A DNA stretch of 64,000 nt from Flavobacteriia bacterium (GCA_004293045.1 RDXY01000004.1:18907-82906); one strand, 5' to 3'; shown: positions 7,502-16,736, counted from the first letter of the stretch. The notes: generated by a model from the letters alone, not told the origin. Translations and numbers: made by a program.

Positions 7502-7532
7502 TTGTTTATATACTCAGTTTTTTGTTATTTAG

Positions 7533-7570
7533 TTGAGCATATCCACCTATTTTATAATAGCTTTGCTCAA
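7533..7570 (-). terminator. Hairpin downstream of thyA, possible terminator
   Basis: TTGAGCA (7533-7539) pairs perfectly with TGCTCAA (7564-7570) around a 24-nt loop that can itself pair weakly. It lies 25 bases beyond the thyA stop on the transcribed strand. There is no strong T run after it, so termination is uncertain. Confidence 0.35.
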
Positions 7571-7594
7571 TTATTTTGTGTTTTATATTTTTTT

Positions 7595-8419
7595 CTAAAC
7601 CGAAACCGCTCCTTTAATATGCTCGTGTGGGTCGTAGCCTTCCAACGTGAAATCGTCAAAAGTGAAATCGAAAATGTTGGTTACAGCTGGGTTCAATTTC
7701 ATTATTGGTAATTTTCTTGGCTCACGGCTCAATTGTAAATTCACTTGTTCTATATGATTGTTGTAAATATGTGCGTCACCAAACGTATGGATAAATTCAC
7801 CCGCTTCTAAACCACAAACTTGGGCTACCATCATCGTAAATAAGGCATACGACGCTATATTAAAGGGCACGCCCAAGAAAATATCAGCACTACGTTGGTA
7901 CAACTGACAAGATAATTTCCCATCAGAAACATAAAACTGAAAAAACGCATGACAAGGCGGTAAAGCCGCTTTTCCGTTAGCCACATTTTCCGAAAAAGAA
8001 ACGGTAGTGTCTGGCAACACCGATGGATTCCAAGCCGAAATTAACATTCTACGGCTGTTTGGATTGGTTTTTAAGGTTTCAATTAATTCTGTAATTTGAT
8101 CGATTTCTTCGCTGTTCCAATTTCTCCATTGGTGCCCATACACAGGCCCTAAATTGCCATTTTCATCTGCCCAAGCATCCCAAATTTTTACGCCATTTTC
8201 TTGTAAATAGGCAATATTTGTTTCGCCTTTTAAAAACCAAAGTAATTCGTGAATAATCGATTTTAAATGTAACTTTTTGGTGGTTACCATCGGAAAACCT
8301 TCACTTAAATCAAATCGCATTTGGTAGCCAAAAACACTAATGGTTCCTGTTCCTGTTCGGTCGCCTTTTTGAGTTCCGTTCGCTAAAACGTGCTTTACTA
8401 AATCGTGATATTGTTTCAT
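7595..8419 (-). CDS. thyA: Thymidylate synthase
   Basis: A 274-residue folate-dependent enzyme that methylates dUMP to dTMP, turning methylene-tetrahydrofolate into dihydrofolate that FolA then recycles. Clear motifs are GDRTGTGT near the N-terminus, [12 protein letters not shown] for phosphate binding, the nucleophile Cys156 in [12 protein letters not shown], and [17 protein letters not shown]. Length is close to the family norm. It is on the same strand as folA, and the accessory island sits between them. Confidence 0.98.
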   Translation of the reverse strand: MKQYHDLVKHVLANGTQKGDRTGTGTISVFGYQMRFDLSEGFPMVTTKKLHLKSIIHELLWFLKGETNIAYLQENGVKIWDAWADENGNLGPVYGHQWRNWNSEEIDQITELIETLKTNPNSRRMLISAWNPSVLPDTTVSFSENVANGKAALPPCHAFFQFYVSDGKLSCQLYQRSADIFLGVPFNIASYALFTMMVAQVCGLEAGEFIHTFGDAHIYNNHIEQVNLQLSREPRKLPIMKLNPAVTNIFDFTFDDFTLEGYDPHEHIKGAVSV

Positions 8420-8437
8420 TTATATGGGTTTAAGGTG

Positions 8438-8884
8438 TTGGGTATAGGGTTAAGGGTTTTTAGTATTCGGTTTATTTCTTAAATAAGATAAAAAAGAGGC
8501 TATTCTTTTTTCAAGTATTTGAATGGATTCAATTTGTTTTGAAACTATATTTTCATCTAAATAATTTATATCTGAACACAACATGAATTGGGTTTCTAAT
8601 TCAAAACAAGAACCTAAGCTAATTTCTAAAAATCTACATAAATCTTTATCTGAACTTTTAGCACATCCTTCAGCTATATTAGATGGAATAGATATTACAG
8701 AACGTTTTATTTGTGAAGTCAATCCAAACTTTTCATCGTCTGGCATTTGCTTCATAATCATATAAGTAGCAACCACAAGCAATCTACTCTCTTTCCAAAT
8801 ATCTAATTCTCTAAAATTTCTCATTCTGAAATAAAAAATTATCTTTTAAATCCTTTTACCAAAAACCCTTAACCTTTTACCCAA
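8438..8884. mobile_element. Inverted-repeat element carrying a four-helix-bundle gene
   Basis: A 27-bp repeat at 8438-8464 and its inverted copy at 8858-8884 agree at 24 of 27 positions; the shared core is GGTTAAGGGTTTTT. They frame a single small gene, with the left copy covering its last codons. The right copy touches the stop codon of the MFS gene. Geometry (447 bp, one gene, terminal inverted repeats) suggests a tiny mobile or once-mobile unit without a transposase. Confidence 0.5.
8450..8824 (-). CDS. Four-helix-bundle protein (S23/IVP family)
   Basis: A 124-residue protein of the family first seen in intervening sequences of 23S rRNA genes. It begins with FRELDIWKESRLLV and has the conserved GLTSQIKRSVISIPSNIAEGCA and FLEISLGSCFELETQ segments; four amphipathic helices are expected. 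Family members form ring-like pentamers and some (Avd of diversity-generating retroelements) bind nucleic acid; the role of stand-alone copies is unknown. It is flanked by 27-bp inverted repeats, recalling the stems that frame rRNA intervening sequences. Confidence 0.88.
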   Translation of the reverse strand: MRNFRELDIWKESRLLVVATYMIMKQMPDDEKFGLTSQIKRSVISIPSNIAEGCAKSSDKDLCRFLEISLGSCFELETQFMLCSDINYLDENIVSKQIESIQILEKRIASFLSYLRNKPNTKNP

Positions 8885-10201
8885 TTAATGATTAAAAGCC
8901 TCTACGTCTTTTGGATTGTGTTCGTGTTTAAATAAAATTGCAAATGCTACAGTAATTATTAAAGCATATACTGCAAATGTTAGCCAAATGTTGTGCCAGT
9001 CTTTTCCGTTTGCAGTGGTAAAATAGGTATCAATTAAAAATCCACTTCCTAAACTTCCTAAAATGGCACCAAATCCGTTGGTCATCATCATAAATAATCC
9101 TTGTGCAGAAGATCGAATTTTAGAATCGGTTGTGGTTTCCACGAAAAGTGAACCTGAAATATTAAAGAAATCAAACGCCAATCCGTACACGATATTCGAC
9201 ATAATTATCATCCATAAACTTCCAATTGGATCGCCATAAGCGAAAAATCCAAAACGCAATACCCAAGCAATTAAACTAAAAAGCATTACTTTTTTAATTC
9301 CAAATCTTCGTAAGAAAAACGGAATGGCTAAAATAAATATGGTTTCAGAAATTTGAGAAATAGACAATACAATATTTGCCGATTTTACTACAAAAGTTTC
9401 TGCATATTTGGGTACGTTTTCAAAATCTTTAATATAGGTTTCGCCATACATATTGGTCAATTGTAAAGCGGCTCCTAAAAACATACTAAAAATAAAAAAC
9501 ATAGCCATTTTAGATTCTTTAAACAGTTTAAACGCATCTAAACCAAAAATTTGAGAGAATGTTTTGTTTTTACTTTCGTCTTTTATTGGTTCAATTTTTG
9601 GCAAAGTGAAAGAGAAAATCCCTAATACAATTGCGAAAAAAGATGCCATATAAAACTGATTGCATTCCACTGGCATATTGGTTATTGAAGCAATAGCTTT
9701 TCCTACTCCAATACCGAAAGAAAATGGCGGATTTACATTACTAAAAAGATTAGTACACCACATAGCTGCTATAAAACCGATAGTTCCCCAAACTCGAATA
9801 GGCGGATAATCTTTAATGATATTAAAGTTAAATTTTTTAAGAACCGCGTAAGAAAGCGAGTTAGACAACGACAAAGTTGGCATATAAAACAGCATTCCTA
9901 TTAGTAATACCCAAAAGAAAGTAGATGGGCTATCAATGGCTGGTAAAAAAAGTAAAATGATACCATATAAAATATGGTGTATGCCGTATAATTTTTCAAG
10001 ATTCAAATATTTATCTGCAATAATTCCTGAAATAGGTGGCATAATGATGGAACCTAAACCTAAAGTTGAAAACACAATTCCAAACTCGGCACCCGACCAT
10101 TGTTTAAAACCAAATCCATAACTTGCCAAGGTAGTTAACCAGGCACCCCATACAAATAATTGTAAAAAACTTACAATAGTTAATTTTAATTTTATGTTCA
10201 T
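8885..10201 (-). CDS. MFS transporter, nucleoside:H+ symporter (NupG-like)
   Basis: A 438-residue integral membrane protein with about 12 hydrophobic helices. The opening LTIVSFLQLFVWGAWLTTL and the early GIIADKYLN loop match the nucleoside permease branch of the major facilitator superfamily. It would import nucleosides across the inner membrane with protons. I chose the ATG at 10201 since an upstream ATG would overlap the preceding gene. Location beside thyA suits a nucleoside-related role, which is inference. Confidence 0.82.
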   Translation of the reverse strand: MNIKLKLTIVSFLQLFVWGAWLTTLASYGFGFKQWSGAEFGIVFSTLGLGSIIMPPISGIIADKYLNLEKLYGIHHILYGIILLFLPAIDSPSTFFWVLLIGMLFYMPTLSLSNSLSYAVLKKFNFNIIKDYPPIRVWGTIGFIAAMWCTNLFSNVNPPFSFGIGVGKAIASITNMPVECNQFYMASFFAIVLGIFSFTLPKIEPIKDESKNKTFSQIFGLDAFKLFKESKMAMFFIFSMFLGAALQLTNMYGETYIKDFENVPKYAETFVVKSANIVLSISQISETIFILAIPFFLRRFGIKKVMLFSLIAWVLRFGFFAYGDPIGSLWMIIMSNIVYGLAFDFFNISGSLFVETTTDSKIRSSAQGLFMMMTNGFGAILGSLGSGFLIDTYFTTANGKDWHNIWLTFAVYALIITVAFAILFKHEHNPKDVEAFNH

Positions 10202-10223
10202 TTTGTAGTATTTTGATTGGTGA

Positions 10224-10838
10224 TTATTTTTTATCAATTTCGGCTTTTATTAGGGCTGCTTTTTCGTAATCTTCATTTTGAATGGCTTCATCTAACATAT
10301 CAAGTAACTCTTGAGTAGAAAAGTTTGAATACATGTTTTGCGATTCTTCTTCACCATATACTTCCGGTTCAGAAAGTATATCATCGTCATCTATTTCTTC
10401 ATCTGAATGGAATTCTTGTTTGTTTTTATTTAAGAAAATTCCAGCTTTATCTAATATATTTTTATAGGTAAATATAGGTGCATTAAATCGTAAAGCTAAG
10501 GCTATTGCATCAGATGTTCTGGCGTCAATAATTTCTTCTTTTGCGTCTTTTTCACAAATAATACTGGAATAAAACACGCCGTCTACCAATTTATGAATAA
10601 TCACTTGGGTAATTACAATTTCATATTTACCTGCTAGGGTTTTAAACAAATCATGTGTTAAAGGACGAGGAGGTGTTATTTCTTTTTCTAAAGCTATAGC
10701 AATAGATTGTGCCTCAAAAGCACCAATAACTATGGGTAATTGTCTGTCGCCATCTTCTTCATTCAAAATTAAAGCATAGGCTCCATTTTGAGTTTGACTA
10801 TACGATATTCCTTTAATGGTTAATTTAACTAAACTCAT
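10224..10838 (-). CDS. Bifunctional-nuclease (BFN/DUF151) protein with UvrB/UvrC motif
   Basis: A 204-residue cytosolic protein. Residues 1-130 are the BFN domain (LPIVIGAFEAQSIAIAL and DARTSDAIALALRF are diagnostic); homologues in plants have DNase and RNase activity, the bacterial ones are little studied. An acidic linker follows (about 143-170), and the last 35 residues resemble a UvrB/UvrC helical-hairpin motif (LLDMLDEAIQNEDYEKAALI). It is upstream of and probably co-transcribed with the MFS gene, 22 bases apart. Confidence 0.85.
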   Translation of the reverse strand: MSLVKLTIKGISYSQTQNGAYALILNEEDGDRQLPIVIGAFEAQSIAIALEKEITPPRPLTHDLFKTLAGKYEIVITQVIIHKLVDGVFYSSIICEKDAKEEIIDARTSDAIALALRFNAPIFTYKNILDKAGIFLNKNKQEFHSDEEIDDDDILSEPEVYGEEESQNMYSNFSTQELLDMLDEAIQNEDYEKAALIKAEIDKK

Positions 10839-10884
10839 TTTGTACTTAAACTTTATTCAAATGTACTATAAAAATATTTTCTAC

Positions 10885-10936
10885 AAAAAAAGGCCATCTA
10901 AATTGGATATTTCTATCGTATTTAGATAGCCTTTTT
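10885..10936 (-). terminator. Bidirectional-looking terminator after etfA
   Basis: A long hairpin pairs AAGGCcATCTAAAT with ATTTAGATaGCCTT (one mismatch) and has an A run on the left and T run on the right. It lies between etfA and the BFN gene and should end the etfBA transcript. Confidence 0.8.
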
Positions 10937-10958
10937 AGAAGGCACAATATATAAAAAA

Positions 10959-11927
10959 TTATGCGTTTGCCGCTTTAAAAGCTTTTAATTTTTCAATCAA
11001 TTTTGGTACTACATCAAAAGCATCTCCTACAATACCATAATCGGCTACTTTAAAGAAAGGCGCTTCAGCATCGGTATTAATTACCACTTTTACTTTAGAA
11101 GAGTTGATTCCTGCAATATGCTGAATGGCTCCAGAAATTCCGATAGCAATGTATAAATTAGCCGCTACTGGTTTTCCTGTTTGCCCTACGTGTTCTCCGT
11201 GAGGACGCCATCCAATATCCGAAACAGGTTTAGAACAAGCGGTTGCTGCACCAAGTACAGTGGCCAATTCTTCAATCATACCCCAATTTTCTGGTCCTTT
11301 TAATCCACGACCAGCAGACACCACAATTTCAGCATCAGCAATCGTTACTTTCCCTGTTGTTTTTTCAGAATTGATTACTTTCACACCAAAATCCGCATCC
11401 GATAAAGCTGGTGAAAAATCTTCTTCCGTTACTGAAGTGGCATTTTCAATCAATCCGAATGAATTTTTTGAAATTCCTAAAACTTTTACGTCTGTGGCAA
11501 TCTCTGATATATTGAATGCTTTGTTTGAAAAAGCACTTCTTTTTACTTGAAATGGAGCCACGCTTACAGGTGCCTCAATTACATTTGAAACAAAACCTGC
11601 ATTTAAATTTACAGCTACTAATGGCGCTATATGTAAACTATCTGTAGTTGAAGCTAAGATTACCACTTTAGCTCCTTCTTTTTCAGCAGCTTGCTTTATA
11701 ACATCTGCGTAAGCTTTTGCATTAAATGACGTTAATTTATCATTTGTTACTTTTAATACTTTACTAACTCCGTAAGCTGATAAAGCATTATTTTCTGTAG
11801 CATTAATTGAAACCGCAGTTACAGTTGTTCCAAGCATATCGGCTACTTTTTTTGCATATGAAGCAATTTCAAAAGCTACTTTTTTGAATTTACCTTCGTT
11901 TGATTCTGTATATATTAAAACTGACAT
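10959..11927 (-). CDS. etfA: Electron transfer flavoprotein, alpha subunit
   Basis: A 322-residue subunit that binds FAD in its C-terminal half and, with EtfB, carries electrons from acyl-CoA dehydrogenases to the quinone pool. Visible features are VSAGRGLKGPENW, the GAATACSKPVSD segment, and HVGQTGKPVAANLYIAIGIS typical of the FAD domain. It follows etfB by 30 bases, giving the usual etfBA order. Confidence 0.96.
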   Translation of the reverse strand: MSVLIYTESNEGKFKKVAFEIASYAKKVADMLGTTVTAVSINATENNALSAYGVSKVLKVTNDKLTSFNAKAYADVIKQAAEKEGAKVVILASTTDSLHIAPLVAVNLNAGFVSNVIEAPVSVAPFQVKRSAFSNKAFNISEIATDVKVLGISKNSFGLIENATSVTEEDFSPALSDADFGVKVINSEKTTGKVTIADAEIVVSAGRGLKGPENWGMIEELATVLGAATACSKPVSDIGWRPHGEHVGQTGKPVAANLYIAIGISGAIQHIAGINSSKVKVVINTDAEAPFFKVADYGIVGDAFDVVPKLIEKLKAFKAANA

Positions 11928-11957
11928 ATCTTTTTATTTACGATTTACGATTTGCGA

Positions 11958-12704
11958 TTAAATTACTTTGGCTTCGTTATGTAATAAATTAATTAATTCA
12001 TCTAAATTATCTGAGCTAATTAATTTTACTGCTGATTTTGCTGCAGGTTTTTCAAATTTTATTGAAGATGTGGCATTAGCATCTAAAGTTGGTTCAACAA
12101 TATTCAAGGCCTTTGTTCTTGCTGTCATAATGCCTCTCATGTTTGGAATTCTTAAATCTTTTTCTTCCACCAACCCTTTTTTACCCGCAATAATTAAGGG
12201 TAAATTTGATGTAGCTGTTTCTTTACCGCCATCAATTTCTCTAATTGTGGTGGCTTCAGTTCCAGAAATTTCAATTCCAATACAAGCATTTACAAAATTA
12301 TATCCTAATAATCCAGCTAACATTCCAGGTACCATTCCTCCATTATAATCAATAGATTCTGTTCCGGCAATAATTAAATCGAACCCCCCTTGCTTCACCA
12401 CATTTGCCAATTGTTTCGCAACAAATAAACCATCTTTTGGTGGTGTATTTACACGAATGGCTTCATCTGCACCAATAGCAAGCGCTTTTCTTAAGGTAGC
12501 TTCGGCATCTGCTCCGCCTACATTAACTACAGTTACATGAGCGCCATTTTGCTCTTTTAACACAATGGCTTTGGTTAAACCAAATTCGTCATTCGGATTA
12601 ATAACATATTGTACACCATTTGTATCAAATTCGGTATCGTTATTAACAAAATTAATTTTTGAAGTAGTATCAGGGACATGACTGATGCAAACTAATATTT
12701 TCAT
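11958..12704 (-). CDS. etfB: Electron transfer flavoprotein, beta subunit
   Basis: A 248-residue AMP-binding subunit of ETF. Recognisable parts are the N-terminal KILVCISHVPDT, NPNDEFGLTKAIVLKE, GTESIDYNGGMVPGMLAGLL (the ETF-beta signature area) and the IPNMRGIMTARTKAL stretch near the end. First gene of etfBA and divergent from pdhB; the 252-base gap between them carries promoters both ways. Confidence 0.96.
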   Translation of the reverse strand: MKILVCISHVPDTTSKINFVNNDTEFDTNGVQYVINPNDEFGLTKAIVLKEQNGAHVTVVNVGGADAEATLRKALAIGADEAIRVNTPPKDGLFVAKQLANVVKQGGFDLIIAGTESIDYNGGMVPGMLAGLLGYNFVNACIGIEISGTEATTIREIDGGKETATSNLPLIIAGKKGLVEEKDLRIPNMRGIMTARTKALNIVEPTLDANATSSIKFEKPAAKSAVKLISSDNLDELINLLHNEAKVI

Positions 12705-12920
12705 TTTTATACTTATTTATAATGATGGTACGAAATTACAAAAAATGTTTTAAAAAAATATTATGCACGCATATAAAATGTTGTTTTTTCGCAAAAATTA
12801 AATATATTTTATGAATTGTTGAATTTAAGTAGCTAAAAATAAGAATTTGATAAGATATTATTAAAGAAATCGATTGAGTAAAAATATTAAATAATAATGA
12901 GTGTACTCGTTAAAATTTAT

Positions 12921-12928
12921 TATTTTTG
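12921..12928 (+). promoter_or_regulatory. pdhB promoter -7 box
   Basis: TATTTTTG followed by CA matches the Bacteroidota -7 consensus TAnnTTTG. It lies 28 bases before the chosen pdhB ATG and supports that start, since an upstream in-frame ATG at 12897 would precede the promoter. Confidence 0.65.
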
Positions 12929-12956
12929 CACTTCACTAAGTTTTAGAATTAATTTT

Positions 12957-13934
12957 ATGAGAACAATACAGTTTAGAGAAGCTATTTGTGAAGCAATGAG
13001 CGAAGAAATGCGTCGTGATGAAACGGTGTACTTAATGGGAGAAGAAGTTGCAGAATATAATGGAGCCTATAAAGCTTCTAAAGGTATGCTTGATGAATTT
13101 GGACCAAAAAGAGTAATTGACACTCCAATTGCAGAATTAGGTTTTGCAGGGATTGCAGTAGGTTCAGCCATGAATGGATGCCGCCCAATTGTAGAATACA
13201 TGACTTTCAATTTTTCATTAGTAGGAATTGATCAAATAATAAATAATGCAGCAAAAATGCGTCAAATGTCAGCTGGACAATTTCCTATGCCGATGGTTTT
13301 TCGAGGACCAACAGCATCTGCAGGGCAATTAGGCGCCACACACTCACAAGCTTTTGAAAACTGGTTTGCCAACACACCAGGTCTAAAAGTTGTAGTACCC
13401 AGTACCGTTTATGACGCAAAAGGATTGTTAAAAGCTGCCATTCGTGATAACGACCCTGTTATTTTCATGGAGTCAGAACAAATGTACGGTGATAAAGGAG
13501 AAGTTCCTGAAGGGGACTATATCATTCCACTTGGCGTAGCAGATATTAAACGTGAAGGTACTGATGTAACTATCGTTTCATTTGGTAAAATTATCAAAGA
13601 GGCATTTATTGCAGCTGAAGAATTAGCCGAAGCAGGTATTTCTTGTGAAATTATAGATTTAAGAACCGTTCGTCCAATGGATTACGACTGTATTATTAAT
13701 TCGGTTAAAAAAACAAATAGATTAGTCGTTTTAGAAGAAGCCTGGCCATTTGCCTCTGTAGCTTCAGAAATTACTTATATGGTTCAAGAACGTGCTTTTG
13801 ATTATTTAGACGCACCAATTCAACGTATTACTACTGCTGACACACCTGCACCTTACTCACCTACGCTATTAAAAGAGTGGTTACCAAATAGTAATGATGT
13901 AGTAAAAGCAGTTAAAAAAGTAATGTATAAATAA
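12957..13934 (+). CDS. pdhB: Pyruvate dehydrogenase E1 component, beta subunit
   Basis: A 325-residue E1-beta subunit of the pyruvate dehydrogenase complex; with E1-alpha and thiamine diphosphate it decarboxylates pyruvate. The TPP-activating Glu lies in MGEEVAEYNGAYK, followed by RVIDTPIAELGFAGIAVG and, in the C-terminal transketolase-like domain, SFGKIIKEA and EEAWPFASVASEI. The start at 12957 agrees with the family N-terminus (MRTIQFREAI). The alpha and E2 genes are not adjacent; the gene stands alone between etfB and a membrane-protein gene. Confidence 0.95.
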   Translation: MRTIQFREAICEAMSEEMRRDETVYLMGEEVAEYNGAYKASKGMLDEFGPKRVIDTPIAELGFAGIAVGSAMNGCRPIVEYMTFNFSLVGIDQIINNAAKMRQMSAGQFPMPMVFRGPTASAGQLGATHSQAFENWFANTPGLKVVVPSTVYDAKGLLKAAIRDNDPVIFMESEQMYGDKGEVPEGDYIIPLGVADIKREGTDVTIVSFGKIIKEAFIAAEELAEAGISCEIIDLRTVRPMDYDCIINSVKKTNRLVVLEEAWPFASVASEITYMVQERAFDYLDAPIQRITTADTPAPYSPTLLKEWLPNSNDVVKAVKKVMYK

Positions 13935-14010
13935 AAAATAATTTAGGTACAAATTGTAATTTGTGAAGCAATTAAAATACTATTGTTTTTTTTTAATCAT
14001 TAGTATTCCA

Positions 14011-14042
14011 TTTGCCTACTACTTTAAAATAAAGTATATTTG
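14011..14042 (+). promoter_or_regulatory. Promoter of the DUF5686 gene
   Basis: TTTG (14011-14014), a 20-base spacer, then TATATTTG (14035-14042) give a good Bacteroidota promoter. The -7 box touches the left arm of the pdhB terminator hairpin, so transcription would start inside that hairpin. Confidence 0.6.
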
Positions 14043-14069
14043 AATCCCGATTTTATCGGGATTTTTTTT
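14043..14069 (+). terminator. pdhB terminator
   Basis: AATCCCGA and TCGGGATT form a perfect 8-bp stem with a TTTTA loop, followed by a run of Ts. It lies about 110 bases after the pdhB stop. Confidence 0.88.
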
Positions 14070-14082
14070 ACGAAAGAACCAA

Positions 14083-16563
14083 ATGAAAAACCTACTAACA
14101 CTCGTTATACTAATTTCATCGCTTGCTTTTTCCCAAACAAAAGTTAGCGGTATTGTTTTAGACGATGCCAAACAACCCGTTTCTTACGCAACGGTTGCGT
14201 TTAAAAATTCTGCTGAAGGCGTAATTGCAGATGAAAATGGTAAATTTTATCTGGAATCAAAAAAAACATATCCTACGTTAATAGTTTCGTTTGTAGGGTA
14301 TAAAGACAAAGAAATAGCTCTTTCTGGCACGTTTAATTACGATTTAAAAATTAGTTTAGAAAACGCTAACGAAATTGCCGAAGTGAAAGTGTATGGCGGA
14401 AAAACTTCAAAGAAAAACAATCCCGCTATAGATATTCTTAGAAAAATTTGGGAAAGAAAAAAGAAAAATGGATTGCGTCAATTTTATCAGTATGAGTACG
14501 ATAAGTATGAAAAAATTGAATTTGACATAAATTCTATAGATAGCACCTTTATGAAAAATAAAATCTTCAAAAATGTAGAATTTATTTTTCAACACGTAGA
14601 CACTTCTGCCATTACAGGTAAAAATTTCTTGCCAATTTTTATTAATGAAACTAAGAGTAAAGTATATGGTGATAATCTAAAAAACAAAACAAAAGACGTT
14701 TTAGAAGCCAATAAATACTCAGGATTTGGTAACGCAAATAATGATGGGGTTAATGCCTTTTTAAAAGATTTATATGCCGATTATGATATTTATAATAATT
14801 ACCTGAAATTTTTCGATAAAGATTTTGTAAGCCCGTTATCCCGAACAGGAATTCAAGTATATAATTATGTTTTAGCAGACAGTACATTTATTGATAAAAA
14901 ATGGTGTTATAATATTGTATACTATCCACGAAGAAAAAACGAGTTGACTTTTAAAGGTGATTTTTGGGTAAACGATTCCACTTTTGCCATAAAAAGCATT
15001 AATATGGAAGCTAGCAAAAGTGCTAACATTAATTGGGTTCGAGACATCTATATTGAGCAAGAATTTGATGTGCTAAACGATTCTGTTTTCTTATTGAAAC
15101 GCGATCACATGATGACGGATTTTGCCTTAACCAAAAAAGAAGGTTCAAATGGCATGTACGGAAAACGAACTACCATGTTTAAAAATCATGAATTCAACCG
15201 AGAAAAAGACGATAAATTTTACCGTGAAGAAGTCAACAACTTCAATAAAGAAGCATTTACTAAAACCGAGGAATATTGGGAAGAAAATCGGTTTGAAAGT
15301 CTAAATTCTAACGAAAAAGGAATTTATGAAATGCTCGATACCCTAAAAACAGTTCCTAAAATTAAACGTATTTATAATTTAGTATCTATTTTAGGAAGTG
15401 GTTATATACAAGTTGGAAAATTTGATATTGGACCTATTTTCTCTACTTTTGGATACAATGATGTAGAAGGGCAACGTATTAGATTAGGGGGTAGAACGTA
15501 TTTCGGACCAAACGACCCATGGCGTATTCAAGGATACACTGCTTATGGTTTTAAAGACCAAAAAATAAAATACGGAATCAATGCCCGCCTAATGCTGGAT
15601 AAGAAAAATAGATTTATTGTAACTTTTGGTAACCGCAGAGATGTAGAACAAATTGGGGTAAGTTTAACCACTTCGAATGATGTTTTAGGTAGAAGTTTTG
15701 CGTCTTCTTCTTTTTTCTCAAGTGGCACAAACAATAAGTTAACGAATGTAAATTTAACTAACTTAGGTTTTGAGATAGAACCAGTTAAAAATTTGGTTTT
15801 TGAAAGTAGTTTTTCATACAGAACTTTATCTTCTGCCTCTCCAGAATTTAAATTGGATTATTTTACTGATGCTACATTTAGTAAAACGGCTAATAAAATT
15901 ACCCAATCTGAAGTCAATTTCTTAATCAACTATACACCAAATAGAAAAATGATAGGCTATGGTGTGGATCGAATGGAAGTAGATTTAAATTATCCAAGAA
16001 TTTTTGTGAGTTATTCTCAAGGATTAAAAGGCGTTTTAAATAGCGATTTCAAGTATTCCAAATTACAACTTTTTTACCGTCAACCTTTATTAATTGGTGG
16101 TTTTGGCCGATTATTTTCGACTTTAGAAGTTGGGAAAACTTTCGGGACAGTTCCACTATCTTTAATGGGAATTATTCCTGGGAATCAATCGTATTTTATT
16201 ATTGATAATACCTATAACTTATTAAATTATTACGATTTTGTAGCCGACCAATACACGTCACTTCATTTGGAACATAATTTCAATGGAAAATTATTTTCCA
16301 GAGTGCCTTTACTTAGAAAATTAAATTGGCGAGAAATAATAGGTGTAAAAGCCGTTTATGGTTCCGTTTCAAATGAAAACAAAGCCTTAAATGCTTCTGG
16401 ACAAGTCTATCTAGCACCTGTAAATGGCTATTACGAATATTCTGCCGGAATAGGTAATATTTTTAAAGTAATGCGAGTAGATGCCTCTTGGCGAGGCCGT
16501 TATTTTGATCTTCCTGAAGCTCGAAAATTTACAATTCGAGTAGGTTTTGGATTTTATTTTTAA
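14083..16563 (+). CDS. DUF5686 outer-membrane protein with carboxypeptidase-regulatory-like domain
   Basis: An 826-residue exported protein. After a signal peptide (MKNLLTLVILISSLAFSQ) comes a carboxypeptidase-D-regulatory-like beta-sandwich (about 20-105; SGIVLDDAKQPVSYATVAFK, then DENGKF and VSFVGYKDKE), which is common at the N-terminus of Bacteroidota outer-membrane proteins. The rest is the DUF5686 region, ending in strands typical of an outer-membrane barrel and a C-terminal FGFYF. Function unknown; no plug domain or partner lipoprotein gene is present, so it does not look like a SusC transporter. Confidence 0.85.
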   Translation: MKNLLTLVILISSLAFSQTKVSGIVLDDAKQPVSYATVAFKNSAEGVIADENGKFYLESKKTYPTLIVSFVGYKDKEIALSGTFNYDLKISLENANEIAEVKVYGGKTSKKNNPAIDILRKIWERKKKNGLRQFYQYEYDKYEKIEFDINSIDSTFMKNKIFKNVEFIFQHVDTSAITGKNFLPIFINETKSKVYGDNLKNKTKDVLEANKYSGFGNANNDGVNAFLKDLYADYDIYNNYLKFFDKDFVSPLSRTGIQVYNYVLADSTFIDKKWCYNIVYYPRRKNELTFKGDFWVNDSTFAIKSINMEASKSANINWVRDIYIEQEFDVLNDSVFLLKRDHMMTDFALTKKEGSNGMYGKRTTMFKNHEFNREKDDKFYREEVNNFNKEAFTKTEEYWEENRFESLNSNEKGIYEMLDTLKTVPKIKRIYNLVSILGSGYIQVGKFDIGPIFSTFGYNDVEGQRIRLGGRTYFGPNDPWRIQGYTAYGFKDQKIKYGINARLMLDKKNRFIVTFGNRRDVEQIGVSLTTSNDVLGRSFASSSFFSSGTNNKLTNVNLTNLGFEIEPVKNLVFESSFSYRTLSSASPEFKLDYFTDATFSKTANKITQSEVNFLINYTPNRKMIGYGVDRMEVDLNYPRIFVSYSQGLKGVLNSDFKYSKLQLFYRQPLLIGGFGRLFSTLEVGKTFGTVPLSLMGIIPGNQSYFIIDNTYNLLNYYDFVADQYTSLHLEHNFNGKLFSRVPLLRKLNWREIIGVKAVYGSVSNENKALNASGQVYLAPVNGYYEYSAGIGNIFKVMRVDASWRGRYFDLPEARKFTIRVGFGFYF

Positions 16564-16708
16564 ACGATCAACTTCCTTCTTGTTTAAAAAAAAATTAATT
16601 TTTCATAATTTTTTTGATATATTTTTATGGTTACTGCATTTTTATTATTACAAAATCTATAATATAAAAAATCGAATATACGCGACACCTAACCTTCTAT
16701 CTTTTTTC

Positions 16709-16716
16709 TAACTTTG
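16709..16716 (+). promoter_or_regulatory. ppa promoter -7 box
   Basis: TAACTTTG fits TAnnTTTG, 20 bases before the ppa ATG. No clear -33 TTG is visible at the right distance. Confidence 0.55.
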
Positions 16717-16736
16717 TAGTCGAAAAAATACTTAAA

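Noticed and set aside
8583-8765. 60-codon open frame opposite the four-helix-bundle gene
   Set aside because: Antisense shadow of a well-recognised gene with no promoter or start signal.
12705-12956. Hidden gene or RNA between etfB and pdhB
   Set aside because: Very A/T-rich divergent spacer; only the pdhB -7 box could be supported.
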